NCBI RefSeq assembly: GCF_913063105.1
Contig: NZ_CAJXYQ010000002.1
Coordinates: forward strand, 310,001 to 374,000
Length of the DNA stretch: 64,000 nt
Origin: an uncultured Draconibacterium sp.
GTDB taxonomy: Bacteria > Bacteroidota > Bacteroidia > Bacteroidales > Prolixibacteraceae
Direction of reading: 5' to 3'
A program made the translations under genes and the position numbers. Under the pieces are notes generated by a model. The model searched no databases and had not been told where the DNA came from. It saw only the letters and a list, made by a program, of their open reading frames with translations. Below are positions 48,296 to 58,555 of this stretch, piece after piece. The first letter of the stretch is position 1. Each line of letters opens with the position of its first letter.

Positions 48296-49483
48296 ATGAA
48301 CCATAAAACTGCTCTCTTAGTGTTTGTTTTTTTTACTGTACTTTCATGCACGAACAAACCTGATACCAATCAAAATGTGGCAAATGCTGAAAACGGATTA
48401 CAAAAGGTATTGCCTCAGCTTGATTTATTACTACACGATGCTTACCAGGCCGAATGGATACCACGTACCGTTGAAGAAAATGGCGAAACACGTTTTGTTG
48501 GGAAAAACTTTGACTGGACGGAAGGTTTTTTCCCGGGAACTTTATGGTACGTATATGCTTCTACCAACGAAACAAAATACAAAGAGGCAGCCGAATATTT
48601 TCAAAATAAATTTATTGAACACCGCCATTTGACTACCAACCATGATTTGGGCTTTGTCTTTAACGATTCGTTTGGAGCCGGCTACCAGCTAACAGGAAAC
48701 GAAGAATACAAGCAAGTGTTAATTGATGCGGGAAATAGCCTGATACAACGTTTTAATTCAACAGTTGGATGCATAAAATCATGGGATACCGAAAGAGGTT
48801 GGCAAGCGAAACGAGGCTGGCAATTTCCGGTGATAATTGATAATATGATGAACCTGGAAATGTTGTTCGAGCTTTCGGCACTTACCGGAGATGATAAATA
48901 CAAAGAGGTTGCAATCAGCCATGCCAACACCACCTTAAAAAACCATTTTCGTGCCGACAACAGCTCTTACCATGTTGTTGATTATAATCCTGAAACCGGT
49001 GCCGTAAATGTAAAACATACGGCTCAGGGATTTGCACACGAGTCGGCATGGGCGCGCGGGCAGGCATGGGGATTGTATGGCTTTACCGTTTGCTATCGCT
49101 ATACCCGTGATGCCAACTATTTAAATCAGGCTAAAAAAATTGCTGAGTTTTATCTTAGGCACCAAAATTTGCCTACCGACCTGGTGCCTTACTGGGATTT
49201 TAATGCACCGCAAATTCCCAACGAACCACGCGATGCTTCTGCTGCTGCCATTGTTGCTTCAGCATTAATTGAGCTGGATGAATACACCGAAGAAGATTAT
49301 TTAACACCGGCCACCGAAATTCTAAAAAGCCTGTCTTCTGATGCTTACCTGGCCGAAACCGGAACCAACAATCATTTTATCCTGAAACACAGTGTTGGCA
49401 GTATTCCGCATGGTGCCGAAATCGACAAACCTCTGAATTATGCTGATTACTACTATGTAGAAGCCTTAACGCGACTGAAGTAG
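48296..49483 (+). CDS. GH88 unsaturated glucuronyl (chondroitin disaccharide-type) hydrolase, lipoprotein
   Basis: A 395-residue alpha6/alpha6-barrel lipoprotein (signal ends VLSC). GH88 features: NFDWTEGFFPGTLWY (D73), FVFNDSFGAGYQLTG, IIDNMMNLEMLF (D182), TAQGFAHESAWARGQAWGLYG, and PYWDFNAP followed by PRDASAAAI. D73 and D182 are the likely acidic pair by analogy with other GH88 enzymes. It hydrates the 4,5-double bond of unsaturated uronic acids left by lyases, releasing the next sugar. Its natural partner here is the PL8-like lyase. It is the first gene after the divergent HTCS promoter and lies 139 bases before SusC. Confidence 0.93.
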   Translation: MNHKTALLVFVFFTVLSCTNKPDTNQNVANAENGLQKVLPQLDLLLHDAYQAEWIPRTVEENGETRFVGKNFDWTEGFFPGTLWYVYASTNETKYKEAAEYFQNKFIEHRHLTTNHDLGFVFNDSFGAGYQLTGNEEYKQVLIDAGNSLIQRFNSTVGCIKSWDTERGWQAKRGWQFPVIIDNMMNLEMLFELSALTGDDKYKEVAISHANTTLKNHFRADNSSYHVVDYNPETGAVNVKHTAQGFAHESAWARGQAWGLYGFTVCYRYTRDANYLNQAKKIAEFYLRHQNLPTDLVPYWDFNAPQIPNEPRDASAAAIVASALIELDEYTEEDYLTPATEILKSLSSDAYLAETGTNNHFILKHSVGSIPHGAEIDKPLNYADYYYVEALTRLK

Positions 49484-49621
49484 AAGGACAAAAATTGTAG
49501 TAAGGAAATCTGCTGTTTAAAAATGTATACAGTATTCATGAAATAAACAAATAGAAATAAGAGTGGCCAGTGCCAACTCTAAGAATCTAATATCTAGTAA
49601 TAATTTAATCAAACTTTTCGT

Positions 49622-52600
49622 ATGAAAACAAAATCTGTTTTGAAAGGACTGAAAATAACGGCAATAAGTATTTTTTGCTTACTGTTAAATTTCAGCCTTA
49701 TGGCACAAAATGCCAAACAAGTTACAGGTACTGTTACCGATGGGGATGGGCAACCACTTCCGGGGGCGACGGTAGTTGAAAAAGGTACAGCAAACGGGAC
49801 GGTTACCAACATTGACGGTAACTACACCGTGTCGGTACCCGAAGATGCAACATTGGTAATTTCTTTTGTGGGTATGTTGCCGCAGGAATTTGCCGTTGCA
49901 GGAAAAACAAGTATTAATGCACAGCTGAAGTCTGATGTTATTGGTTTGGAGGAAGTTGTGGCCATTGGTTATGGTACGCAGAAAAAAGCCGATTTAACCG
50001 GTGCTGTTTCAACCGTAGGTGGTGAGCAGTTGGTAAAAGGAGCTACTCCGAATTTAACAGCCAGTTTGGCTGGTAAGGTAACTGGTGTTACAGCCATGTC
50101 GCGCACGGGTAAGCCGGGTTCTGAGGATGTTGATTTCTTTATTCGTGGTAAAAGTACATTCGACGATGGCGACAACGCACCTCTGGTGTTAGTTGATGGT
50201 ATTGAACGCGGAATGAACCGTTTGAATCCGAATGACATTGAAAGCGTAACTATTTTGAAAGATGCTGCTTCAGCTGCAATTTACGGTGTTAAAGGTGCAA
50301 ATGGTGTAATTCTTATAACCACAAAACGTGCAAAAGAAGGGCAAGCAGAAATTACTTACACCGGTAACTTTGGTGTGCAAACGCCATTGTATTTGCCCGA
50401 TCGCATGAGCTCGTACGAGTACGCAACACACTTAAACGAGGCTATTTACAACACTGCTCAACTTTCTGGCGGCGATTATGTGCCTTTGTATTCTGATGAG
50501 CAAATTGCAGGCTACAAAGATGGTACAGGAACCAACACCGACTGGTGGGAAGAAAGTTTTGACGACAGCACTCCTATTCAAACACATAACATAACGATCT
50601 CTAACGGTAGCAACAAAGTGCGTTACCTTACTTCATTCGAATACCTCGACCAGGATGGTATGTACGACCTGTCGTCGTATAAACGTTATAACATTCGTGC
50701 AAATATTGATGGCGACATTACTAAAGATTTAAGCATGTCGTTAAATATTGCCGGACGTTTGGATAACAGAAGTCAATCGGCAGACGAGAACTTTGGAATG
50801 ATTAACCAAAGTTATCCAACTTTTGAGCCTTATATTGATATTGAAGGTAATCAGGAATTGCATTGGAATGGTTTGAATGCTTCACCTATTGGATATATTA
50901 ACGAATCGGGTTACAACCGTAACAAAAGTGCAGTTTTCCAAAGCTCATTAAGCTTCAACTACAATGTTCCTTTTATCGAAGGTATGTCAGCTAAATATAC
51001 TTATGCTTTCGATAGAGAAAATTATCAAAGAAAAGAATTCAAAACTCCTTATACTTTTTATACCGGTCCTGATCCGGTTGCTGATAGAAAACAATCCATT
51101 CCGGAAATAGAACTCACCCAGCGTTTTACCGAAAGAACACGCAAAACTGGTCAGTTCACATTAAACTACAACAAAGATTTTGGCGACCATTCCATTGGTG
51201 CTTTGTTTGTTTTCGAACACTCTGATTATTACAACGAGTGGCTGGAAGGTTACCGCGATGGGTTTATTTCTGATGCCTTAGACCAAATGTTTGCAGGATC
51301 AACAGCACGTGTGTCCAACGATGGTTCGGCCAACGAAAACAAACGTTTAGGTTACGCAGCACGTATTAACTACAATTATAAAGACAAATATTTGGTGCAA
51401 GCCAATACACGTTACGATAAGTCGTTTAACTTCCCTAAAGATAATGCAGGTGGTTGGTTCCCGGCTTTCTCGGCAGCCTGGCGTATCTCGCAAGAAGATT
51501 TTATGGCTGATGTAAGCTGGCTTTCAAACTTGAAACTTCGTGCTGCCTTTGGTATTTATGGTAACGACCGCATTAGTCCATACCAGTACCTTTCTTTATT
51601 CGGATTTAGTTCAACCCGTGGCAATCCTTCGGGAACAATAACCGGCGATGGATACCAGCAAGCCGTTAATCCGGGAGTTATACCTAACCCTGATGTTACA
51701 TGGGAAACTGCGAAAAACTACAACCTTGGTTTAGACTATGGTTTCTTCGATGGTAAACTTTCGGGTGAATTTGAAGTGTTTAAAAAACGTACCGAAGACT
51801 TGTTAATTGCCCGTAAAGATATTCCATTAGAAGTTGGTGCAAGTCTTGCTCCTTACAATGTGGGTATTGTTGATAACCGTGGGTTTGAAACTGCATTGCG
51901 TTACCGAAATACTTTCAACGAATTTACAATGAGTTTGGAAGGAACGTTAACTTATGCAACCAGCGAAATTATTGAAATGTCGGAAGCAGCTAATGTGCCT
52001 GATGCACTAAAACAAACCGGACGCCCATTTAATTCACGTTACGGATATGTTTCTGATGGCCTGTTTAAAGATGAAAATGATGTTACCAGTTCGCCGGACC
52101 AAAGCTACTTTGGTGATTACCAGGTTGGAGATATTAAATACAAAGATATTTCAGGCCCTGACGGTGTTCCGGATGGAAAAATTGACGGAAACGACCGAAC
52201 TTACATTGGCCGTGGTGGAATGCCGGAATTGGTATTTGGGTTTAATACCTATTTTGAATACAAAGGATTTGAATTAACTGCAAATTTCCAGGGCGGTAGC
52301 CGTTACACGCACCGTTACAAGCCATCGCCATTTGTAAACAACAGTAATGGTCCTGATGCCTTTACTGACGCCTGGACGGAAGAAAACCAAGACACTTGGT
52401 TGCCACGCAGCTACCAGGGTAATTCAAGTAATAACGATGCCGATTCGGATTACTGGTTAACCGATGCCTGGTTCCTGAAACTAAGAAATGCTGAGTTTGC
52501 CTATACGCTTCCAAAATTAAATGTATTGGATAAAGCCGGAATTGATGTACTTCGTTTATCTGTTTCAGGAAGTAACTTGTTAGGCTTCTCAAATATCGAT

Positions 52601-52693
52601 TTCTGGGATCCGGAAGCTTCTGATATGGGTACACATCCATGGTATTATATGCAAATGCGCACTGTTAATTTTGGTGTTCAGGTAACTTTCTAA
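49622..52693 (+). CDS. SusC-like TonB-dependent outer-membrane receptor
   Basis: A 1023-residue oligosaccharide importer: signal peptide (ends LMAQ), carboxypeptidase-regulatory-like domain (about 30-110, VTGTVTDGDGQPLPGATV), plug (about 115-235, EEVVAIGYGTQKKADLTGA to NGVILITTK) and a 22-strand barrel to the terminal aromatic VNFGVQVTF. It forms a complex with the SusD 18 bases downstream; energy comes from TonB-ExbBD encoded elsewhere. The 138-bp leader contains an imperfect hairpin (49560-49567 with 49572-49580). It is the only complete importer in the window, so it probably serves all modules. Confidence 0.96.
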   Translation: MKTKSVLKGLKITAISIFCLLLNFSLMAQNAKQVTGTVTDGDGQPLPGATVVEKGTANGTVTNIDGNYTVSVPEDATLVISFVGMLPQEFAVAGKTSINAQLKSDVIGLEEVVAIGYGTQKKADLTGAVSTVGGEQLVKGATPNLTASLAGKVTGVTAMSRTGKPGSEDVDFFIRGKSTFDDGDNAPLVLVDGIERGMNRLNPNDIESVTILKDAASAAIYGVKGANGVILITTKRAKEGQAEITYTGNFGVQTPLYLPDRMSSYEYATHLNEAIYNTAQLSGGDYVPLYSDEQIAGYKDGTGTNTDWWEESFDDSTPIQTHNITISNGSNKVRYLTSFEYLDQDGMYDLSSYKRYNIRANIDGDITKDLSMSLNIAGRLDNRSQSADENFGMINQSYPTFEPYIDIEGNQELHWNGLNASPIGYINESGYNRNKSAVFQSSLSFNYNVPFIEGMSAKYTYAFDRENYQRKEFKTPYTFYTGPDPVADRKQSIPEIELTQRFTERTRKTGQFTLNYNKDFGDHSIGALFVFEHSDYYNEWLEGYRDGFISDALDQMFAGSTARVSNDGSANENKRLGYAARINYNYKDKYLVQANTRYDKSFNFPKDNAGGWFPAFSAAWRISQEDFMADVSWLSNLKLRAAFGIYGNDRISPYQYLSLFGFSSTRGNPSGTITGDGYQQAVNPGVIPNPDVTWETAKNYNLGLDYGFFDGKLSGEFEVFKKRTEDLLIARKDIPLEVGASLAPYNVGIVDNRGFETALRYRNTFNEFTMSLEGTLTYATSEIIEMSEAANVPDALKQTGRPFNSRYGYVSDGLFKDENDVTSSPDQSYFGDYQVGDIKYKDISGPDGVPDGKIDGNDRTYIGRGGMPELVFGFNTYFEYKGFELTANFQGGSRYTHRYKPSPFVNNSNGPDAFTDAWTEENQDTWLPRSYQGNSSNNDADSDYWLTDAWFLKLRNAEFAYTLPKLNVLDKAGIDVLRLSVSGSNLLGFSNIDFWDPEASDMGTHPWYYMQMRTVNFGVQVTF

Positions 52694-52711
52694 TCGATTA
52701 AAATTACGAAA

Positions 52712-54502
52712 ATGAAGAAGTTAAATATATTATTTTTAATAGCGATAGCAACCTTTGTTTTTACAGGTTGTGGAGATGATTATCTCGAAAGCGAACCGCT
52801 GAATAAGATATCGAGTGCAGCGGTTTTCGAAAGCGAAGGATATACAGAAGCTTTTCTGTATGATATTTACAGTTACATGCCCAATGGTTTTGGTTGGGAA
52901 ACAACAGGTCATAAGGCTCGTGGATACGGACGCCGTAGCTTTTTAGATTGTACCACTGATTTGGTTGCCAACAAAAGTGGATATGTAGAAGCCTGGCATA
53001 TTGTTAATGCCGGTCAAACGCCAAATAATGCCCGTGAATTTGGTAACTGGAACGAAAACTACAAAGCCATTTACGAGTGTAACACGCTTATTCAGGGGGT
53101 TGACGAATCTTCTCTATCGGAAAGCAGTGCTATGCAAATGATGAAAACGGAAGCTCGTTTTCTTCGCGCTTTCTTTTATTTCGACCTGGTTCGCAGGTAT
53201 GGTGGTGTGCCATTAATTACCGATGTGCCTGATATTTCAGACCCGGAAGCACTTTACATCGCACGATCAACAGCCGAAGAAGTGTACAATTTTATTGATA
53301 CTGAATTTGAAGCCGTTGCAGCTGTGCTTCCTTATGCCAAGGAAATGGGTGAAGCAGGTATGCAATGGGGACGTATTTGTAAAGAAGCCGTTTGGGGTTT
53401 CCACGGACGTATGTTGCTACATGCCGAACGCTTTGCCGAATCGGCTGCCATGTCTAAAAAAGTGATCGATGCAGTTGAAAGTGGTGCCTCAGACCGCGAA
53501 CTGGCAGACGATTACAGACTCCTGTTCTTATCAAAAGGAGACCAAAAAGAGGTGCTTTTTGAAATATTATTTGATGGAGTGAATAAAGGTGGTACTGTTG
53601 ATAATTTCTCTCGTCCGCCAAGTAACCGCGGTTCGTGGGGTGGTCAGCATAACCCAACCGAAGACTTGGTTGCATCATACGAAATGATAAGTGGTTTACC
53701 TGCAACACCTGAAAATGGCTTCGATCCACATGATCCATATACCGACCGCGATCCGCGTTTAGACCAAACCGTTATTCGTCACGGAACAACTTTCTTTGGA
53801 CGTACTTATGATTTTGCTTGGGTACGCGATGCAGATAATCCTAATATGTGGGCGCCAATTAAAAATACCGACGCTCCACACGCGCAAGGTTTAGCAACCA
53901 TTACCGGTTATTATTTGAAGAAATTTATGGATCCGGATGCAACGGTTGGCGATTTTGGTTTCTCAACACAAAGCTGGATTGTATTGCGTTTGGGTGAAGT
54001 TTATTTGAATTATGCCGAAGCACAAAATGAAGCCAATGGCCCCGACCAATCAGTTTTTGATGCCGTGAACGTAATTCGTAACCGCTCGAATATGCCAAAT
54101 CTTGAGGTGAATTATCCTAACCTTGATAAAGCAGGAATGTTTGAACGTATTAAACAAGAACGTAAGGTGGAATTGGCTTTTGAAGGACACCGATACTGGG
54201 ATATCCGTCGTTGGGAAATTGCCGACGAAGTATGTAACGGAAGTGTACTTATCGATCCTGCAGATCCTTCTAAAGGTGGTTACATGAGTTGTTGTTATCC
54301 GTTAAAACAAGCTGATGGTTCTGTTAAATATTTAACACCAAGCACCATGGCCGATGTATTGGAACCAGGTGATGTACTTCAGCAAGATCCGTATACAAAT
54401 ATGCGTAAAGTGTATAAATGGGACGACAAAAGATATCTGATGCCGATACCTCAGAATGCAATTGATAAAAACCCTGCATTGGTACAAAATCCAGGATACT
54501 AA
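52712..54502 (+). CDS. SusD-like surface glycan-binding lipoprotein
   Basis: A 596-residue RagB/SusD family lipoprotein (signal MKKLNILFLIAIATFVFTGC). TPR-like helices with ARFLRAFFYFDLVRRYGGVPLI, the C-terminal half with IVLRLGEVYLNYAEAQNEA and IKQERKVELAFEGHRYWDIRRW, and the ending YLMPIPQNAIDKNP are diagnostic. It caps the SusC barrel and binds incoming oligosaccharides. It is co-transcribed with susC and followed by a strong terminator. Confidence 0.96.
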   Translation: MKKLNILFLIAIATFVFTGCGDDYLESEPLNKISSAAVFESEGYTEAFLYDIYSYMPNGFGWETTGHKARGYGRRSFLDCTTDLVANKSGYVEAWHIVNAGQTPNNAREFGNWNENYKAIYECNTLIQGVDESSLSESSAMQMMKTEARFLRAFFYFDLVRRYGGVPLITDVPDISDPEALYIARSTAEEVYNFIDTEFEAVAAVLPYAKEMGEAGMQWGRICKEAVWGFHGRMLLHAERFAESAAMSKKVIDAVESGASDRELADDYRLLFLSKGDQKEVLFEILFDGVNKGGTVDNFSRPPSNRGSWGGQHNPTEDLVASYEMISGLPATPENGFDPHDPYTDRDPRLDQTVIRHGTTFFGRTYDFAWVRDADNPNMWAPIKNTDAPHAQGLATITGYYLKKFMDPDATVGDFGFSTQSWIVLRLGEVYLNYAEAQNEANGPDQSVFDAVNVIRNRSNMPNLEVNYPNLDKAGMFERIKQERKVELAFEGHRYWDIRRWEIADEVCNGSVLIDPADPSKGGYMSCCYPLKQADGSVKYLTPSTMADVLEPGDVLQQDPYTNMRKVYKWDDKRYLMPIPQNAIDKNPALVQNPGY

Positions 54503-54546
54503 AACAATTAATGTTTCCATTATAATTTAGTTTGGTTAGTTAGTGA

Positions 54547-54579
54547 TAAAACCCGGACTCGTTTTTCGAGTTCGGGTTT
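54547..54579 (+). terminator. Terminator after the SusCD operon
   Basis: aaaacccggactcg (54547-54560) pairs with cgagttcgggtttt (54566-54579) with one G-T pair and a T5 loop, followed by cattttg. It ends the SusC/SusD transcript. Confidence 0.88.
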
Positions 54580-54719
54580 TCATTTTGTATTCCACTTAAA
54601 CATTGTATTCAGTTACAAAAGTGAAAGTTTGGGGGTAAGCAGATAATTTTAGTATTAAACAGTAGTTACCCATAATTACTTTTCGGCCGGTTTTATAGAA
54701 TTATACTTATTTTGGATGC

Positions 54720-55841
54720 ATGAAGAAAATCGTAATTGCACCCGATAAATTTAAAGGCTCCTTAACCGGAATTGAGTTTTGCAATGCCGTTGAGCGTGGC
54801 ATAAAAAAACATGTCAGCGAAGTTGAAATTTTGAAACTCCCATTGGCCGACGGTGGCGACGGAACCGTGGAAGCCCTGCAATTTTATACCGGTGGCGAAT
54901 ACGTTTCTGTAATGGTTAACGACCCGCTTGGCAGGAAAATGAAAGCTAAATATTTATTTTCTGCCGAACAAAAAATGGCTTTTATCGAAATGGCAGAAGC
55001 GTCCGGGATTCGTTTGCTGAAAACGGAAGAATTAAATCCGCTCCAAACCTCAACTTTTGGAACAGGAGAACTAATAAAGGATGCAATTACCAGAGGCGCA
55101 AATCATATTATACTTGGAATAGGTGGAAGTTCAACCAACGATGCCGGAATGGGAATGGCGCGGGCACTTGGTTTCCGCTTTTTCGATATCGCAGGAAACG
55201 AACTGGAAGGTAAAGGCGGCGATTTAAACCAACTTCATTCAATCGACAGTGCAAACGTAAACGAAGAATTGGCCGAGCTTAAATTCGAAGTGGCCTGCGA
55301 TGTGGATAATCCCTTATTTGGACCAAATGGCGCTGCACCTATTTATTCGCCGCAAAAAGGTGCTTCGCCCGAAGTTGTTGAAGAGCTGGATAATGGACTG
55401 CAAAATTTTAATGCGGTTGTAAATAATCAGTTTGCCAAAGATTTGCAAAGTATTCCCGGTGCCGGAGCTGCCGGTGGTTTGGGAGCCGGTTGTGTTTTAT
55501 TTTTGAATGCCGAGTTAAAGTCGGGAACAAGTCTGATAAAAGATGTGGCCAATTTTAACGAACAAGCCAACGATGCCGACTGGATTATTACCGGCGAAGG
55601 GAAATTCGATGAACAAACTTTTTCGGGCAAAGTAATTAAAGGCGTACTGGAATCAAGAAAAAAACAGAAACTGGCCATTTTTTGCGGCATTAGCGAATTA
55701 AGCAAAGCTCAGTTAAAAGAACACCAAATCGACTTTCTGGCTGAAATGATGACACAGGCAAAAAGCTTTGAGGATTCGATACAAAACTCCGGATTGTACC
55801 TGGAAAACGCTGCCGGCTTATTTGCAAAAGAATATTTATAG
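54720..55841 (+). CDS. Glycerate 2-kinase (GlxK/GarK family)
   Basis: A 373-residue cytosolic kinase of the class with the opening KIVIAPDKFKGSLTG, then PLADGGDGTVEAL, VNDPLGR, EMAEASGIRLL, TSTFGTGELI, LGIGGSSTNDAGMGMARALG, GAGAAGGLGAGC and ITGEGKFDEQTFSGK. It phosphorylates D-glycerate to 2-phosphoglycerate. Inside a polysaccharide locus it could feed glycerate from sugar-acid catabolism into glycolysis. It is flanked by a terminator upstream and a 233-bp gap downstream, so it is a single transcript and its link to the locus is by position only. Confidence 0.93.
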   Translation: MKKIVIAPDKFKGSLTGIEFCNAVERGIKKHVSEVEILKLPLADGGDGTVEALQFYTGGEYVSVMVNDPLGRKMKAKYLFSAEQKMAFIEMAEASGIRLLKTEELNPLQTSTFGTGELIKDAITRGANHIILGIGGSSTNDAGMGMARALGFRFFDIAGNELEGKGGDLNQLHSIDSANVNEELAELKFEVACDVDNPLFGPNGAAPIYSPQKGASPEVVEELDNGLQNFNAVVNNQFAKDLQSIPGAGAAGGLGAGCVLFLNAELKSGTSLIKDVANFNEQANDADWIITGEGKFDEQTFSGKVIKGVLESRKKQKLAIFCGISELSKAQLKEHQIDFLAEMMTQAKSFEDSIQNSGLYLENAAGLFAKEYL

Positions 55842-56074
55842 GCGAAAGTGGAATGTTAAATGAGTAAAAGTTAGCAATACGGGTACGCTGAATTGACCCA
55901 AAACCTTACCAGTAGATTTTAAGGAAAATGGAAACGGATAGGTTAGATTAGCAATAATTACAGGCCATGCAATGGTGTGTTTGTTTACAATGTACTTTTT
56001 ACCCCCTTAAATCAATCAATTTTTAACCCAATCTCAAGCTTTATAACATCTATTTTTGATGAGAGAAAATTTCT

Positions 56075-58549
56075 ATGAACCAATTTAAAATGAATCAAGG
56101 ATTTCTAAAACTTCTACTGTTGTTCTTATTCGCTGTTTGCAGTACCGCATATGCACAAGACCATAATTTTAATCAATCGTGGCTTTTTCTGAATGAAGGA
56201 GCTGAAGGGGCTGAAGCTATAAATTTTGATGATTCCGGCTGGCGAAATCTTGATTTGCCGCACGACTGGGCCATTGAAGGACCTTTTGATGAAAAATACA
56301 ATGCACGTTGCGGAGGTCTCCCATTTTATGGAACTGGCTGGTACCGTAAACATTTTAAAACTCCCGAAGGTGCAGAAGGGAAAATCGTGCGAATTGAGTT
56401 TGAAGGTGCCATGTATGATGCACATGTTTGGGTGAATGGTGAATTTGTTGGTCGCCGGCCTTATGGTTACATCGGTTTCGAATTTGATATAAGTAAACAG
56501 TTAAAATACAATGGCGACGATAATGTGGTGGCCGTTCGTCTAACTCCTCAGAACCTTTCATCGCGTTGGTACCCGGGGGCAGGAATTTATCGTAACACCT
56601 GGTTAAAAGTTGATGAGCCGGTGCACGTTGCACAATGGGGAACCTACATAACCACCCCAACGGTTACCGATGAAAAAGCTGCCATCCAAAACGAAACAAC
56701 CATACAGAATAAAACCAACCAGGTTGTGACGGTTGAAATAAAACACGAATATTTTTCTCCTGATGGAAAGTTGGCTGCAAACATTAGCGAAAGCCTTGAT
56801 ATTGAGGCAAACTCATCGACAGTGTCAGGCTTGTTTTGTTATATTGATAAGCCACAACGCTGGGATTTGGAAACACCAAATTTATATGAGGCAGTAACTA
56901 CGATCACGCAAAATGGGAAAGTGGTTGATACCTATAAAAGTCGTTTTGGGATTCGAACCATTTCCTATACCACCGAAGGTTTTTTCCTGAACGGGAAGCC
57001 GGTAAAATTTAAAGGTGTTTGTTTACATCACGATAATGGCGCGCTTGGGGCTGCCGTATATCGACGTGCCGACGAGCGCAAATTGCAGATAATGAAAGCA
57101 ATGGGCGTAAATGCCATCAGAACAAGTCATAATCCTCCATCAAAAGAACTTTTAGAGCTGTGCGACGAGATGGGAATTATAGTGCAGGATGAGGCATTTG
57201 ATGTGTGGAAACTGGCCAAGGTTGAAAATGGTTACAATGTATTTTTTGAAGAGTGGGCCGAGCGCGACCTTAAAGATATGATACGACGCGACCGCAATCA
57301 CCCATCAATTGTAATGTGGAGCATTGGTAACGAAATTATAGAGCAGAAATTAAAGCAGGGCGGCTGGAGAATGGCCAAAATGCTGAACGAATATTGCAAG
57401 GAAATTGACCCAACACGGCCAACTACCGCCGGCTTTAACAATTACCCCAATCCTTACGATAATAATATGGCACAGCAGGTTGATATTGCCGGAATGAATT
57501 ACAAACCCAGCAAATACAGCGAAGTGCACGAAAATTATCCGCAATTACCGGTTTACGGCAGCGAAACATCAAGCTGCACCAGCAGTAGGGGCGTGTATCA
57601 TCTGCCCATTGAGAAATACAAAACACACGAATCAAAACAGGTGAGTAGTTACGATTTAATTGGGCCGCCATGGGCGTATCCACCCGATATTGAATTTCAT
57701 TTTCACGAGAAAAATCCCCACATCATGGGTGAGTTTATCTGGACCGGTTTCGACTACCTGGGCGAACCAACTCCCTACGGAGGAAAAGACAACTCAACCA
57801 ATGGAATGTGGAATGCCGACTGGCCGGCACGCAGTTCGTATTTTGGTGCAGTGGATTTATGTGGTTTCCCAAAAGATCGCTTCTACCTGTATCAAAGTCA
57901 GTGGACAGAAGAGCCGATGATTCATTTATTGCCTCACTGGAACTGGAAAGGAATGGAAGGCAAAACAATTCCGGTTTATTGCTACACCAATTGCGATGAA
58001 GCAGAATTGTTTTTAAACGGAAAATCGTTGGGTAAACGAGTAAAAGGAAAAGATTTTACCACCCTGAAAGTAAAATTCCTGCGATACGAGCCTGAAATGT
58101 TTGATTCGCCCTATCGTTTAAGTTGGGAAGTGCCATACCAGGAAGGAAGTTTAAAAGTGCTTGCTTATAAAAACGGAAAAGCCATTCTCGAAAAAGAGAT
58201 GAATACTGCCGGAAAACCGGCAAAGGTAAGTCTTTCGGTTGATCGTGAAGAGATCGATGCTGACGGCAGAGACCTCGCGTATATTACGGTGCGCATTGAA
58301 GATAAAAACGGCAATCTTTGCCCCATGGCCAATAATCTTGTTAATTTTGAGCTCGAAGGAGCAGGCGAACTTATTGCTGTTGATAACGGAAATGCAGCCA
58401 CAACAGAGCCCTTTCAGGCCAGCTACCGAAAAGCTTTTAGTGGCATGTGTCTGGCCATTGTAAAGGCATCAAAAACAGCAGGTAAAATAAATTTCAAAGC
58501 TTCTTCAAAACATTTGAAAAGCGACGAAATTATTATTCAAACCAAATAA
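56075..58549 (+). CDS. GH2 family beta-glycosidase, secreted
   Basis: An 824-residue enzyme with signal peptide (ends AYAQ), GH2 sugar-binding domain (about 30-190), Ig-like domain, TIM barrel (about 290-580; E420 in WSIGNEIIEQ acid/base, E497 in VYGSETSSC nucleophile), DUF4982-like domain (CYTNCDEAELFLNG) and a terminal Ig-like domain (VSLSVDREEIDADGRD). The same architecture occurs in the GH2 at 8955, but this one is soluble rather than a lipoprotein. A TATTTTTG -7-like box at 56051-56058 is too close to the ATG to be convincing. It heads a co-directional run with four sulfatases; the next gene starts 6 bases after its stop. Confidence 0.92.
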   Translation: MNQFKMNQGFLKLLLLFLFAVCSTAYAQDHNFNQSWLFLNEGAEGAEAINFDDSGWRNLDLPHDWAIEGPFDEKYNARCGGLPFYGTGWYRKHFKTPEGAEGKIVRIEFEGAMYDAHVWVNGEFVGRRPYGYIGFEFDISKQLKYNGDDNVVAVRLTPQNLSSRWYPGAGIYRNTWLKVDEPVHVAQWGTYITTPTVTDEKAAIQNETTIQNKTNQVVTVEIKHEYFSPDGKLAANISESLDIEANSSTVSGLFCYIDKPQRWDLETPNLYEAVTTITQNGKVVDTYKSRFGIRTISYTTEGFFLNGKPVKFKGVCLHHDNGALGAAVYRRADERKLQIMKAMGVNAIRTSHNPPSKELLELCDEMGIIVQDEAFDVWKLAKVENGYNVFFEEWAERDLKDMIRRDRNHPSIVMWSIGNEIIEQKLKQGGWRMAKMLNEYCKEIDPTRPTTAGFNNYPNPYDNNMAQQVDIAGMNYKPSKYSEVHENYPQLPVYGSETSSCTSSRGVYHLPIEKYKTHESKQVSSYDLIGPPWAYPPDIEFHFHEKNPHIMGEFIWTGFDYLGEPTPYGGKDNSTNGMWNADWPARSSYFGAVDLCGFPKDRFYLYQSQWTEEPMIHLLPHWNWKGMEGKTIPVYCYTNCDEAELFLNGKSLGKRVKGKDFTTLKVKFLRYEPEMFDSPYRLSWEVPYQEGSLKVLAYKNGKAILEKEMNTAGKPAKVSLSVDREEIDADGRDLAYITVRIEDKNGNLCPMANNLVNFELEGAGELIAVDNGNAATTEPFQASYRKAFSGMCLAIVKASKTAGKINFKASSKHLKSDEIIIQTK

Positions 58550-58555
58550 AAAAAT

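Noticed and set aside
49560-49580. Regulatory RNA hairpin in the SusC leader
   Set aside because: The stem is short and bulged (agagtggc with gccaactct); mentioned with SusC but not called as a feature.
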